From Ligustrum vulgare (Eukaryota; Streptophyta; Magnoliopsida; Lamiales; Oleaceae), in contig OY743190.1 in NCBI GenBank assembly GCA_963555705.1, positions 37,492,929 through 37,556,928 on the forward strand: DNA of 64,000 nucleotides. Direction: 5' to 3'. Positions 11,497 through 24,350 of the stretch are shown here, piece by piece. Each line of letters opens with the position of its first letter. Position 1 is the stretch's first letter. Below the pieces are notes generated by a model. The model saw nothing but the letters and a program-made list of their open reading frames with translations. It did not search any database and was not told where the DNA came from. A program made the position numbers and the translations under genes.

Positions 11497-13291
11497 CTAG
11501 CTAGGGGGATTTTTGTCAACAACCTCCAGCTCGTCGCCTGAACCATATTCGTCTCCATCCTCAGGAGCATCCTCTAATTTTGAGAGAACGAGGCCTTCTG
11601 TAAGTTCGGGGTCGCCCTGAATGTCCTCGGTCGAAATCCCTTTTTTGCGCAGCATAGCTCGCGCTTGTTTGAAAGCATAATTATAGGATCCCGAGGCGTA
11701 CTCCCCTCGTATAAGCCCGAACTCCTCGGAGCCCTTAAACGCCTCAACTGCGGATGCGCGAGCAGCCTCGGCAGTGACCAGCTTTTCCTCATAATTTTTC
11801 TGGGTCCGCTCAAGCTCGAGCTTCAACTCTTCAGCTCGATCCATAGCTTCCCCAAGTTCCTTCTTCAGTGCGTCCTTCTCCCGCTTCAACTCTTTGTTTT
11901 CACCCCCGAGCTGCTCTATCTTCATCTCACGGATCGTCACATTATTGCTCATACCCTCAGCTCGTCCGCCCTCGTCAGCAACCCGGAGTGCGATACCCTG
12001 GGCAATGAACAGAGCTTGCAATGTTGACGAGCCATGAGAACGGGGGGTTAAAATAAAAATCATAAAAAATAATATGTTCTTACCTTGTTCAGCACGGCCT
12101 CCAGATGCCTCAGGCCAGTGCTCGGGGTTAGCTCCTTCCTGTATCTCTCCACAACATCAGGCGATTGAGAAGCCTCCTTGGACGTGTCGTCCTCAAGCTC
12201 CACGACTTCGGGGGGGACTTTTTCCGGGGAGACTCGAGGAGGTGGAGGAGGTACTTCCTCGGATTCTTCATCTCGAAGTATTGGGCGCGAGCCTTCCCCA
12301 GGTCCACTGGCGACTCGAGGCCTCTTCTTGCCTTTTCTCACAGGGGGCCGACCACTGGCTCCGGCCTTGCCTTTCAAAAAAGTGTTCAATCGGGATGGAT
12401 CAAACGTCATTGTCCCTGCAAAATATTGGCAAGGCATTATATTGAGCACAAAAAAAAAAAAGGGAAAGATGGAAGAGCACGTGTCCTACCCCCAAAATTA
12501 GTGACTCCAGCACGATCTAGGGCGTCATCCCCGAGCAATTCATCCAAGTTATTTGCTAATGGCTCTAAACCCTCAAGCAACATCCTATCACGCTCTAAAG
12601 CCTCAAAATAAGCTTGGCCCTCGTTGAACTTTACGGTATCTGGAATTACCCAACTCGACCAAAAGGGATTTTCGGGCTCTTGAGGAATTATGTAGAAAAA
12701 CCTCTCCTTCCAACCTCGAAGGGAGCTCGGCATCCTAGGCATCTTAAATCTACCCCGACTAGACAAATAGGAAAAACAGGAAAAGTGGGGAAGCTGTTTG
12801 AGCTCGAACACCAACCTACAGAGATCTATTCGGGGAGCTATTGACAATACCCTACAGGAAATGAAAAAATATACCAACATCCTCCAAGCATTAGACACTA
12901 GTTGACCCGGGCACATAGAGTGCTCAACAAGGAACTGAACAAAGAACGGATGTAGTGGCCACCTTAACCAGGCCTTCAAAGCATCCCTATATACTAATAT
13001 CTCCCCCTCTTGAGCACGCACTACCCTATCCTCAGAAGTTGGAGCCCTAATATCACATCGAGGCATTAGACTGAATTCCCTAGCAACCTCGATGATCTTA
13101 TGCTCCTTATATGTACATCTAACGTCAGGGTAGGTTAGTGGTGTTTCCTCCTCCCCCTGAACTCGAGGCCTAAAATCTACAGGGTCTGCCACAGTAATTA
13201 AAGAGTTCCCTACATCCTCGGGATTACGGCGCTCGCTACTTGAACTGTTGGAGCTACTGTCACTACCCGAACTCTCACTACTACTAGACAT
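11497..13291 (-). CDS. Antisense three-exon gene carried by element D
   Basis: Coding on the strand opposite to gag-pol. Exon 1 is 13291-12490, exon 2 12415-12084, exon 3 11997-11497. Introns 12489-12416 (74 b) and 12083-11998 (86 b) are GT-AG; the second donor is AAG/GTAAGA and the first acceptor TTTTGCAG. Phases match exactly (802, 332 and 501 nt; 545 codons, 544 aa). The protein starts with a Ser-rich low-complexity region (MSSSSESSGSDSSSNSS). A globular part includes WLRWPLHPFF and WKERFFYIIP. Exon 2 is Pro/Glu-rich and basic; exon 3 starts with a long Glu/Lys/Leu coiled coil (EQLGGENKELKREKDALKKE) and ends acidic. No stop or frameshift interrupts it, in contrast to gag-pol. Such antisense ORFs are known in Retand and other Tat elements; their role is unknown. 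The second acceptor is chosen by phase. Confidence 0.8.
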
Positions 13292-13425
13292 TTCCTAGAA
13301 AATTGATTAACTTAAGAGTTCGAGCTCTTACCTTAAATATCAGCGCACCAAAACACACTCCTCGAGCACGACCTCTGTGATTTCACTCTCAATGGAAAAG
13401 GTAGAGTACCAAATGGGGGAGGCTC

Positions 13426-13435
13426 CCTATTTATA
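13426..13435 (-). promoter_or_regulatory. TATA box for the antisense gene of element D
   Basis: TATAAATAGG on the minus strand, 135 bases upstream of the ATG at 13291. The same ten bases form the LTR TATA box. It implies a separate promoter driving transcription away from the 3' LTR. Confidence 0.65.
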
Positions 13436-13645
13436 ATGATAATGTGCATGAATACCAACGGTCGTGTGATCTAAGCCATAAACGACGACACTTGTCACCA
13501 ATCTGTGGCCCACGTGGCCTGCCAAACGTCACGTCATTTCAGATCGACATGTCACATGTCAGGAACCTCTCTAAGGTACCACTTCATCCCCGAGCCTTTC
13601 TCATCATTCAATTGTGCATCCATGCTTCTCCATAGCTTGAGCATG

Positions 13646-13661
13646 GATGCGCGGGGGCTAG
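13646..13661 (+). other. Polypurine tract of element D
   Basis: A G-rich run (GCGCGGGGGCTAG) immediately before the 3' LTR start, where plus-strand priming occurs. It is interrupted by pyrimidines, as in many Tat elements. The 370 bases between here and 13291 hold the antisense leader and no other gene. Confidence 0.65.
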
Positions 13662-14250
13662 TGATGGACAATAATTTTCTCTAGCCCGAACATCACCCGT
13701 TATTTTCCCCGACCATGATCAGTCATGGTATAGCACTATCTCCGAGCAGTATGTGTCCCCCCCCCGAGGACCATATACCCCGAGGAGATACTTCACATGT
13801 TCCAGTCCCTATGTTGGTCGGAGTCATAGCTGCTCGAGGTTGTCCTCGAGACCGGACGTGGGGCCCCCTATCTGTCGTGTAATATGCCTATTTTTACGGA
13901 TGGTAGGAGTCCTCCCCTCATCCAAAATCTGATGATACAATCCCTGAAAAGTAGGAAGATGATTCCTAACGGGACTCATGCAACAAAGGTATTTCAGTCC
14001 TATTATAACTCGTTTAGATATCTCTATATCTATAAATAGGTGGCTCTCAATCACAAGACAGGTACACAATTCTTATTTTTCCAGTATATAGCCTCTTGCA
14101 TAAATCTTCCTCTTCCTCTTTACTGACTTAAGCATCGGAGGGGCGACGAGGACACACCTCCTCGACTTTATTGCAGGTATTCGAAGTTCCAGTTCGTGCG
14201 AGATTGTTGATCAAGCTCGAGATATTGAGGTACAATTTTCTGCATCATCA
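13662..14250 (+). repeat. 3' LTR of element D
   Basis: 589 bases, TGATGGACA to GCATCATCA, followed by the target duplication GATTG at 14251-14255. It retains the 33 bases missing from the 5' LTR. Confidence 0.95.
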
Positions 14251-14255
14251 GATTG

Positions 14256-15611
14256 GATATTTATCTCCTAATTTGTCCTAGCTAGATAGTGAGTAGTGAC
14301 TCATTGGAGTACGTCAACCTTGAATTCTATTGTCCCTTTGAGCTTCAGACAATTTGTTCATTTGAGTTAAACTAGTGGTAAACGCGTGTCACAAGGTGGT
14401 TGCACGTGTTACTATTGGATGAATGTGATGAGTAACATTTTCATATAATTAATAATGTTGTTTGAAAGTTGTTGAGGTAATAGATATTATCAAAAGAAAA
14501 AATAAAATTGTTGAAATGTTATTTATGAAAAAAAAATTTGAATTTATGTATATAATGTGAAAATATTAATGAATAAATTTGTTTTTCTTTCTACTTCTAT
14601 GATTATTATTTTTGTTGAAAAGTCTTTTTCTTTTTAATTCATTGGATCGTTCAATTTTTTCCTCCTGTCTTTTAGGAAAAGTGTAGCGTAGCTTTTCTTC
14701 TTGTTTTTGTTTTCCTACGTACGTGGTGTAAAAAGCAAATAGTAAAACATGAGTTTTTTAAAGTTTACTAAACGTAAGCACATGTTATGCACGTCTTATA
14801 AATATGATAAATGTTAAAATAACGTTTTTTAATTACTATGTTTTTTTAAAGTAGTTGACGTAATTGATAGTGTTCAACAAAAATGATAAATTGACTTCAA
14901 TTTTTAATATATTAATATTTTATTGAAAATTTTCATCCAGTTCTTTGAAATATATATTAGACAATTATTTTAAATGTCAAATTAATGAATAAGGCTCCGT
15001 TCGACAGCCACAAAGAAATTATAATGTATTTTATTTGTATTTTTCAGGTAAAAAGTGTGGTTTAAAGTTGGAGATAGAAAATGGTTACTATTAAAAGTGA
15101 TTTGGGAAATTTTATAATTTAAATTTGGATTTAAAATGGGTAAAACTACAGTTGTCGAACATACCCTAAATCGCGTGTGATATATTAAGAAGTAATCTGA
15201 TATCATTAAATATTAGGAAAATTAATAATTTCCTTATAAAATATTCATGATAAGTTGCGAAAAATGTGAAAAAACATGTATAGATAAATTAAATTAATTT
15301 TTTAGCATATTTTAATATGATTTTTTATGCTCCCATTTGGAAGAAATTAAAATAAGATTTTTATTCTAAGTCAAAATCAACAATTAATTTTAACCACACA
15401 TTTCATCGGACCAACAACTTTTAACCACGTTTTATTAATTTCTATTAAAATCTATTAAAAATCTAATTTTAATCATTACCAAACAGTGACTATATAAATT
15501 TAAACTAAAATTTCAATTTCAATTTTTTCTTTTCCAAAGAGTTTTGAAATTATTTATTTTATATTCTTAATTAGAAAACAATTAAAAATTATTATTTTTA
15601 TATAAACTTTT
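14256..15611. other. AT-rich flank between elements D and B
   Basis: No gene is supported. Bases 15361-15490 resemble 54990-55135 (both hold ACAA...TTTTAACCAC/TTTTCAACCAC followed by TCTATTAAAA-type runs), which points to a shared old dispersed repeat. A possible MITE lies at 14992-15171. Confidence 0.5.
14992..15171. mobile_element. Candidate MITE
   Basis: About 180 bases with imperfect terminal inverted repeats: AGGCTCCGTTCGACAGC at the left, and AGGGTATGTTCGACAAC on the opposite strand at the right. No open frame. I found no clear target duplication, so the call is tentative. Confidence 0.4.
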
Positions 15612-15992
15612 TGACCACAAAAGGTGGAACCTTAGATAAACACGTCTCAGCTCTTCCCTGTTGAATACGTGAACTTTCTGTGCACTTGGACAAACAGTCA
15701 GTATGCAACGAGAGCCAGGGTGGCTCCTGTTTGCATTCTGATACTCAAGTCAGGACTCATTGTGAGTAAATATAATTTGGATGGGGAAAATATATAAGAG
15801 TGTAAAAGAGAGAAAGGAAGTGATATTTGTATATTGTGTTTGAGTATTGAGTCACTAACATTTTTCTTGGAGGAAAAGGTGATCTATTTATAGAAAGAGT
15901 CATTGTCACTGGCTATGATACGTGCCGCACTTTACAAGTGGCAAATCCTCAACCCTTCATGAGGTAAACTATTTCTTTAGTTATAATTGATG
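15612..15992 (-). repeat. LTR fragment of element B (3' LTR side)
   Basis: Roughly 75-80% identical by eye to 49208-49580, sharing AACACGTCTCAGCTC, TTGGACAAAC, CTATTTATAG and CCCTTCATGAGGTAAAC. It is cut at 15993 by Athila-like element F. On the minus strand it ends ...GTGGTCA, an LTR-type terminus. Confidence 0.65.
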
Positions 15993-17501
15993 TGTATTAA
16001 TCGCAAGTGTAAGATCGCATCCAAGTAATAAAGTGGATAAAAGAGTTCGAGTTATCGTCCTACATGGATTATGATTAACTACCGAAGTTATTCTAACCCT
16101 TACTTTATTTGAACAATTAAAGAATGGAGTTTTTGTGTAAACTAAATGATTTAACGGAAACCAATTAAACAAGAAAGCAAATTGTGTTTTTACAATGAAT
16201 GAATGAGAAGTTGGGATTTCACGATTTCACGTAGTTAATACTTTTAATTTCATCATTCAAGTTTTAATTTCATAATGTGATCGATTGAGTTCACTTATGC
16301 ATATGAAATTCCTCTCTTGAGTTTAAATAAAATCTACCTAATTATTCAACCGTGTTTCTAGATAGCAGGTCATAATGATTAGGTGCTTAGAACACAAGAA
16401 CTCAATTAAAGAACGCAATAACAAGAAACGTATATCTCTGTCGTTCGTTCAATTACCAGATTTTATTCCTAAATTTAGGTCATTAGTTCACCTCTTGGAT
16501 TATGAAAACAACATATTTAATCAATGAATTTGTGGAAAGTTAATTCATGCATTAATCACAAAATAAAATCATCGCATGCAATCTATACGTAAAACTTGAA
16601 CAATGCAATTAAAACCGAAAAACTAAGTTACATCGTTAATTCCAACAAGAAGTTTAGTCATTCATCATATTGGAATTTAAAACACAAATAATAATAATAA
16701 ATAAAAATATCAGGAGTTTACTAAAGGAACAGGTAAAAGAACTCTTGTAGCAAGAAGTAGCTTTCATGTGTTGATCTTCAACTCTCACGCCTTTGCCTCC
16801 AATTAGCTTCAACAATCTTGATAGTAGGATGATGAATCTTGCCTCTTGAATATGTGCGCAAATTTCCCTAAATCGTGCATGAGACGTAGTATATATATAG
16901 GTTGTCAAGAGACCTTGGAAAAACAATACATAAATTCGCGCATGGGCTTGTTATCGCACTGGGTCACACTACTGTGCAGCCGCGCAGTAGGATTTGTGGT
17001 GGCCATGTAGGAAACAAAAATTGAGATCTGCCCATTTGAAATTCGATCATGTGGCCACCTGGTTAAGGAGTTGTGGCCACGCAGTACACTTATTTTAGCT
17101 CAATTTCCATCTTTTTCAGTGCGTTTAAGTAGTTCCTTGAGCTTTATTTGCACGAGAGTCCTTCATCTTCTAATTGCAACAACTTAGTCCATGAACTTCT
17201 GAATCACTTCAATTTCTCTTCCTAACTATTGTTCATCTTCAATTAAGCCCTCGAGCTTTGATTTCTCACATTTAGCTCCTCTTGAAAGTCCTGATTAACA
17301 ACATCAACGTCCACTTTTTCCAATTTAGCTCCAAATGTCTTCCAATTGTGCTTTATTTCCATCCATTGCTTCATTCACATAATTTTGGGATAATTTCTAA
17401 AATGTAAAAAAATAGAAAGCAATTTAAGTAGTATTTATTCAAGAATGACAATGAATTATCTAATTTAGATATACAAGTAAGTGTATAAAATACACTTATC
17501 A
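15993..17501 (-). repeat. 3' LTR of Athila-like element F
   Basis: On the minus strand it starts TGATAAGTGTATTTTATACA and ends TTGCGATTAATACA. Both ends are typical of Athila LTRs. It contains no supported gene. Confidence 0.8.
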
Positions 17502-20500
17502 GATACTCCTAAACTAGAATTATTGTTCGTTCTCAAACAATCTAGAATTAAACTAATGAATCAAAATTTGTTAAGTAACAAATATTTTTGTCATGTTAAC
17601 ATGTTTACCATATGCCTCAAGAATCCAGATCTTATCGTATTTTAGCGTGGAGCTTTGAACAACACAATAAAACAATTCTAGTTATCACATACTACATTTT
17701 CAAGTGTGTGTGTCAGTAAAAAAAGTTAAAAGCATACTTATGCAAAAATATACTTAACATTGCCTAACTTATAATGTATAAGAGTAAGCCCAAATCCACG
17801 TGGTCAACCTCTGATGTTCTAATGATTTTCCTTTCATCGCTCATAGATGATCACAACTTACTGCTTTTATCTCAAATCCCCGAATTTTATATATAGTGGT
17901 TTCTAAACATTTTTCATTACATCTTTCCACACAAGATAGTCAGAATTAGAAGCATGCCCGCACAACAAATCAATTGTACGCAATCCCCAATTTTACACCA
18001 CTTATCTCCACTATTTTTAGTCAACTAGGCTTATACCATGCATTTAATTATGTTATGGATGACTTTTTTCTTTTTATTGTCCTTGCCTTTTACCATCTTT
18101 GTGCACTAATTTTCTTATTTGCTTTCTTTTTGACCCCTATAGCAAGTATTAGGTCGATATCTCCCGAGCCAGATGACTTTAGGGCACTAGGTTCAGAGAA
18201 TCCCTTTAACTTAATAATTTGAGTCACAAAGGAGACAAAGAAAAGTTTAAATATGCTTTATTGTCTTATTTTTAAGTTCACTCTCTCTTAAACTTTCTAA
18301 TTGACCCATGTAACGAGCTTTGAGCCGATAGCTCCCAACTCATTTTAATTTAGGATACCAGGTTTTAACACCCATAAAAGCTTACTTGCTGGAGTAAAAA
18401 AAGGCTACGAATAGTAGAATAAGACTTTTAGAACATTTATGTTTTTATGCTAATGTTGGTTTATACCCGTTGACCAAACCATTTCAACTAAAAGTGCAAA
18501 ATCAAGAACCAGAAACCCTTAACCCATCAATACATGCACATACTAATCTTTTCACCCCCAAACTATTTCTCAAGCGGTTTGGTCCTTAATATAGGTCGGG
18601 ATGTCTTAAGATCTTAGATTAGGGATTATATAGACATTTCTATGTTCAAGTTTCATAAATGTACCCTACAAATATCAAACATACTCCCACGCAAGTAATG
18701 ATTAAATAATGGCTATGTGCGCATGAAGATGAAATCAAGTATGTAATGACTAGTTAAGAAAACACGAGTTTCTATGTTGTTCATTACAATGGCTAAAGCA
18801 CAAGGTTTGCAGCGACCGAGAATTTTCGTGACTTATTTGAATAAATATTATTTATTTTAAAAACCTGTCGCTACGACTTTGCCAATTTATTTTTAAAACA
18901 CTTGTTCGTCTAGCCAATTATATTTATTTAAAATCTTAGTCCAATTTCAATTTTATTAAAAGTGTCTCATTTTCATTATTTTGTTAACAGCCTAACTCCA
19001 TCCCCATGTTTATTCATTTTCCTTAATCGGCTGAATCAATTCTAAAATCCTTACCATTTCACCCATTTCTTTATCACACATTTCCCCCAGTTTTGTAGAT
19101 TTTCGTTGCCAGCCTCTTCATCCACTTTCCCTCAATCAACCAATTTTTCCTCCCTAATCTTCACTCACTCATTCACCAATCAAGCGTTTACCAAATTGAA
19201 GCACAACCTACACGTTAATAACTTCCCTTCCCCAGCGTCATTCCCACACACAGACCTTTAGCATGGTACTCCTTTCCCCATCGTCATTCTCGCACAGTAC
19301 ACAACTGTCTGCACTAGCAGAATTCCATATGCTCATTGCCTCTAATCCAAACCAGAGGAAAGTAGATGATGTTGAGAATTGTCTACTTGATTTGAGTTAT
19401 GAATCGAAGGGGACGAGTGAAACTATACAGTCATGCACCCTATGACTTCATCACAAACACAGAGCCCCCATTGTCTGCAAATTCGGCCACTACACCACCC
19501 AATCTCACAAACTGCAACTCGACTGCACACCCAAAGCCTCGACCTTCACTGCCAAATCTCCAAATCCAGACACCAACAATTACCACAATTTTACCATCCA
19601 ACGTCCCTGCCTTCCACACCACTTTAAGCCTTAGATTTTCTAAGTACTAATTTAGTAAAAACTTCTTCTATTTTTCTTGGCTAGACGAAACATTTGGTGA
19701 TTTAGAATATTGACGTACCCGCTCTATTTTCAAACTCACGAATTTGAGGTGGACTAGCCACACTATTTAGTTTAAATTATAATTGCATGTATTACGTGAA
19801 TTTATGTGATTTATAAGCTTTGATGCATGAGAAGAGACGAGACGAGAATATCTCTTATCAGATAAAAAGCAAGAAATAATGTTGTTATGCATAACTTACA
19901 TGCTTTAACACATAAGACGAGTCTACCCAAACCCTATGATGTTTAAAGAGCTTATTATATAATGATGATGATGATGATGTCACTGTATGATTGCATAAGT
20001 ATGTGTTCAATTATTCTGTAAATTAATTATTGACGATGAGTCTGCTGAGTTCGAAATACTCATTCGGTTATTTTAACAGCTTTTGCAGATTTCGGAGATG
20101 GTGGCGAATGAAGGGCAACGATGGCAAATTAATAATGATGCTATTTTTAAAGTCAAGTTTTATGAATATTGCATATGATTTAGTTTCTGCTATATTTTTC
20201 ATATAATAAAGCTAATGTTTACAAATTTAGTTATTTTTCGCAAAAATTTCCCCAATAAAGTTAGCTTTAAAGGACGACGTGGTGTCCCATGTTTCACGTA
20301 ACTTGGGGCGTTACAAGGTTAATCCAAATTATATCTTAGGTAATAAATAAATTAACAAGAATTTTCAATTTTTTTTAATCTATCCCAAATAATCGAATGA
20401 ATGTAAAGCACGAATAAGATTTTCACCCCAAAACTAGAAATATAAATTTCCCTTAATGTATGTCAAAAAGATATGATGACTAAATAAAGAAATGCATAAC

Positions 20501-22163
20501 AGAGGGGTTCAAGTACTTCTCAGGTTTGAGAATGCAAATTCTTCAATTTGGAGCTTTCCTTTAAATTTAAACTTGGATGCTTTCACTTGTTCCATGCTTG
20601 GTTTTGATGTGCTACAAATGGTGTGTTCCTCGCATAAGTGAGATAAGTACAATAGGCACATCAAATTTATAAGCAAACGTAGGCAACCACATCCACAACC
20701 CCAAAACTAAAGACAAAACATAGATTTGAATTCGTTTTGAAAATGGTCAACTACCCATTTTCAACCCGACATCGCCATGAAATACTGAAATTTTTTCGAG
20801 ACATATTTGGACACATGAAAGCATGTATTGTGGTCTCTAATATATCAAGAATTCAGATCATTTGGAGATCAATAAAGTTGTAGAATGAAATGTCAAAGTG
20901 GTCATTGCTGATTGGAAATTGGTGCAATATCATGTAGTGCCCTAGATGTGGTGCCTAAATGTGCTTTTCATTCCAAATCCAAATTTTTTGCAATGTGATG
21001 ATGCAACTCATGAATGAATGACTCATAATTAGTGCTAAGCATGAATTGAAGATGAATGTTCAAATTGTTTTGCAAAAATTCAATGACGAGCATTCCTTAA
21101 CATTTTATCAAACATATACTGTGCACATTATAAAACAGTAGAAAATCATAGAGTTTGAAACTTGGAGTTATCCCAAATTTTTAACCTATGTTTCACAATA
21201 AATTCAACATTAAATACTAGCCTATTCCACAACTCAATATTCCATTAAATCAAAATCTCCATAAAAGCAAGAAAATCCCAAAGATTTACAAATTTGCAAA
21301 AATAATGAAGAAGCATACCTTAGTGAGAGATTTGAATGTGATGCAAGCTTTGTTGATGTTCAATTCCACGGGGATTTACTTAAGTTAGGTGGTATGATGT
21401 GTTGAGGTGAATTTTGGGAGAAAAAACGAGGTTATATGTTATTTGTGAAAATACATGTCGCACATTAAAAACTGTCGGATTTGCACTATAGTTCAGCCCG
21501 CGGACACGCAAAAGGAATTATGGTGGCTGCATTGTCAAAAATTGTAGAATCTGTTAATATTTATTGTAACCGCATGACCTCCTAATGGTATGGACGTGGC
21601 CCCGTGGTTCACCAACTGAAACCAAATTTTTATGTAAGTAGAATTTTGAACTCAAATTTTTTACTCCAAAACACCTTGTTCTCTATGTACTCATTCGCCT
21701 ACACTCTATTCATGATTGAGTTTATGATTTAATACCATAATTCAAGTACACAATAGAAACTAAAAATTCAATGGAATGAACATCCTTTGAATGTCAATAT
21801 GCATCAACTTATGCTTTCAACTTTAAGGCCTGAGATTTATGATGAAATTGATGCTAAGATACTTCAAGCCGGGAACATGCTTTTGATAACTCCCAAAATA
21901 GATGCAAAGAAAGCAAGGAAATTATGATAACTCAATGATGTCAACAAACACTGATAAAGCAAATAAATCCTAAATTACTAATAAAGCATACTTAAATGAA
22001 AAGGATATAAAGTTGGGTTGTCTCCCAACAAGTGCTATGTTTAAAATCTAAAACTTGATTTTTTGTAGAGTTCCTCAAGGTGGTTCAAGATGTGGTGTTG
22101 AGACAATATCTCCCTTTTGGCTTTGTCCTTACACACTCTGAAGCCTCATGTTTCAACTTGGTA
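17502..22163 (-). other. Noncoding 3' internal region of element F
   Basis: Read on the minus strand this is the long untranslated region between protease and 3' LTR typical of Athila. It ends in CTAGTTTAGGAGTATC beside the LTR. Parts at about 17770-18420 match the complement of 25730-26010 in element G (for example TCTAATTGACCCAT near 18296). The conserved phrase GTTGGGTTGTCTCCCAACAA is at about 22013-22032. The nested solo LTR at 18808-20315 accounts for 1.5 kb of it. No gene is supported. Confidence 0.7.
18808..20315 (+). mobile_element. Solo LTR with AGGTT target duplication
   Basis: 1508 bases from TGCAGCGACCGAGAATTTT to GGGGCGTTACA, flanked by perfect AGGTT repeats at 18803-18807 and 20316-20320. 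The 5' end resembles the LTR of element H (TGTAGCGACCAAGAATTTT, then CTGTCGCTACGACT against GTGTCGCTACTATT), so it belongs to a related family. No internal region remains, indicating LTR-LTR recombination. The small open frames inside (around 19260-19650) show no recognisable domain. Confidence 0.88.
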
Positions 22164-22547
22164 TTAAATATTCCCTTTTTCCTTCAATGTTGGTTCCACC
22201 TCAATTCTTGAACAATTTTCGAGATTAGGGTTGTTGCTCTCAAATTGTGTGAGGTTAAATGTTACTTTGTCTTCTTCCATCCTAAATATCATTTCCCTTT
22301 TCTTGACATCAATCAAAGCCCATGCAGTCGTGAGAAATGGCCTCCCTAAGATCAATGACATCTTTTCATCTTCCTCCATATCCAAGATCACAAAATCTGC
22401 CGGGAATACATATTTGTCGGCCTTGACTAGCACATCATCAACCACTCCATATGAGTAACGAATGGATCTATTAGCTAGCTGCAACATAATGGTCTTTGGC
22501 TTGGTGTCTCCTAAGTCCAATTTCCTGTAAACAGAGAGAGACATCAA
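22164..22547 (-). pseudogene. Athila-type aspartic protease remnant (element F)
   Basis: 127 residues containing LQLANRSIRYSYGVVDDVLV, FPADFVILDMEED and LILGRPFLTTAWALIDV, the order seen in Athila proteases. The active-site Asp region upstream of MMSLSVYRKLDLG is not intact in this frame. Protease would process the polyprotein; here it is a fragment without RT downstream. Confidence 0.85.
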
Positions 22548-24158
22548 ATTAATGCTAGATCCTAAATCACATAAAACTTTTTTAAATTTTAAATCACCAA
22601 TTCGATAAGGGATAGAGAAACTCCCTATATCTTTTAACTTCGGTGGTAGCTTATTTTAAAGAATTGCACTACATTCTCATTTGAAGACACCATATCACAA
22701 TCTTCTATCCTTCTCCTTTTAGCCATCACCTCCCTCAAAACTTTGAGTAGCTTGGAATCTCCTTTATTGCCTCAATGAACGGAATGTTTAAATGCGACTT
22801 TCTTGACATCTCTAGGAATTTGGAGAATTGATGATCTTCATTGTTCTTCATTTCCCTTTGAGGATATGGAATCGGAGGAACACAAGCTTTGACTTTATGC
22901 TTCACTATCTCTCTTCACTGTTCGCCCTTCTTCCTTCATCAAACTGATATTTTTCCTTTGGGCAATCCTCTTTTCGCTCTTTTTTCCCCTCAACAGCTTC
23001 GTTATATTTGTCCACTTGAATTTCCTTCACTCAACCCTACTTGGAGTAGTGATTGCATAAACATTCTCCCTTGGATTGGTTTCAGTATTGGTAGGAAACT
23101 ATCCAAGTTGCCTTTCTGTTCTTTTTATTGCCAACTGCCCGACTTGATTTTTCAGCTCCTTGATTTATGCTTGTTGAAATTGTAGCATATCTTGTTGAGT
23201 TTTCATAAGCTACAAAATCATGTCCATATTCTCCTTCAATGTAAGCTGAACATGTTGCTGCTTTTGCTGCTGTTATTGTTGTTGAAAACCTAGCAGATTT
23301 TGAACATGCAAATTATTAGACCATCAACATTTTAGATGTTTCCTCCACTCGGGATTATTTGTTTGAGAGTATGATCCCTTTTACATTTGATTATTCCCCA
23401 TGTAGTTTGCTTGCTCCACAACTGTCTGATCTTGAATTGGAGCAGGACACTGTTAGCTGCCACTTTCTCAAAATTTTCTGATGCTTACTTATAAGTTAAG
23501 TCCATCAAAGACCCGCCAACAGTTGAGTCCACATGTCTTTTATTCTCATCAAACCATTATAGAATTGCTGAACCATTATCCAATCTGAAATTCCATGTGT
23601 AGGACATTACCTGAGCAATGCATTGAATCTCTCCCAAGATTCAAATATTGATTCTTTGAGCTGTTGACAGAAAGCCAATATTTTCCTCCTAAGCTTTGAA
23701 ATTCGACTTGGCAGAAAGAACTTATCCACAAACTTTTGACTCAAAATTGTTGACGAAGGTATTGATTTAGCTGGTAGAGAGTAATACCATGCCTTAGCCT
23801 TGTCTGCAAGAGAGAATGAAAATTGTTTCATTTTTACAACTTCTGCTAGAACTCCATTCATGCGATGCATGTCACAGATTTTTGAAAAGCTCTCAAATGC
23901 GCATGGGGATCAAGAGAAGGTAGCCCATGGAATGCCGCTAACTGTTGGATCAAGGAAATCAATGAAGTTTTGATTTCATAATTGTTTGCTGGTATAGCTT
24001 GCGGTACCACAAAAGTCATGATATTCCCCCACAGAAGGGATCATGTATTCCCTCAATGGTCTTCCTCCTCGAACTTTAGGTTGCTGCTCAATTACTGCAT
24101 TCAATAGATTGTTAGGATTCAAGGGGTTATTTGGAACCCCATCCACTGCCATTCTCAA
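22548..24158 (-). pseudogene. Athila-type gag remnant (element F)
   Basis: Pieces of gag on the minus strand. LREYMIPSVGEY near 24050 is the N-terminal part. FSFSLADKAKAWYYSLPAKS (about 23818-23759) and KFFLPSRISKLRRKI with ESWERFNALLR (to 23607) are the core capsid motifs of Athila gag. Downstream to 22548 the frame is closed by stops. A Gln-rich stretch encoded near 23257-23285 remains. Confidence 0.85.
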
Positions 24159-24350
24159 GTTTAGTTGTTGAGATGCTTCTAACTGCTATTTACGTCTTTG
24201 TCTCAAAGTCCGCACGATTTTTGAATCAAAGGGAAGAAAATCAAAAGTTTAGATCTCCTTAACATGAAATAAATAAATAAACTAAAAATAAAAGGGCTAA
24301 AGTAAAATTCAAATTAATGCAAAAATTAAAAGATATCGATATTAATCAAT

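Larger units (their letters stand above)
4801..14250 (+). mobile_element. Full-length Tat-lineage Ty3/gypsy retrotransposon (element D)
   Basis: LTRs at 4801-5354 and 13662-14250 bound a 9.45-kb element. Five-base target duplications GATTG lie at 4796-4800 and 14251-14255. Internal order is PBS, gag-protease, RT, RNase H, a second archaeal-type RNase H, integrase, tandem-repeat region, antisense three-exon gene, PPT. The dual RNase H, the C-X2-H-X4-H-X4-C gag knuckle and the antisense gene before the 3' LTR fit the Tat clade, particularly Retand-like elements. By eye the LTRs differ at seven positions over 554 bases plus a 33-base indel and a C-tract length change, so the insertion is fairly recent. 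Gag-pol is nonetheless broken by stops and frameshifts. Confidence 0.95.

Noticed and set aside
17974..18222. 82-aa hydrophobic frame that could be an env-like protein of the Athila element
   Set aside because: It lies in plus orientation in an element that reads minus, and overlaps noncoding sequence conserved with element G.
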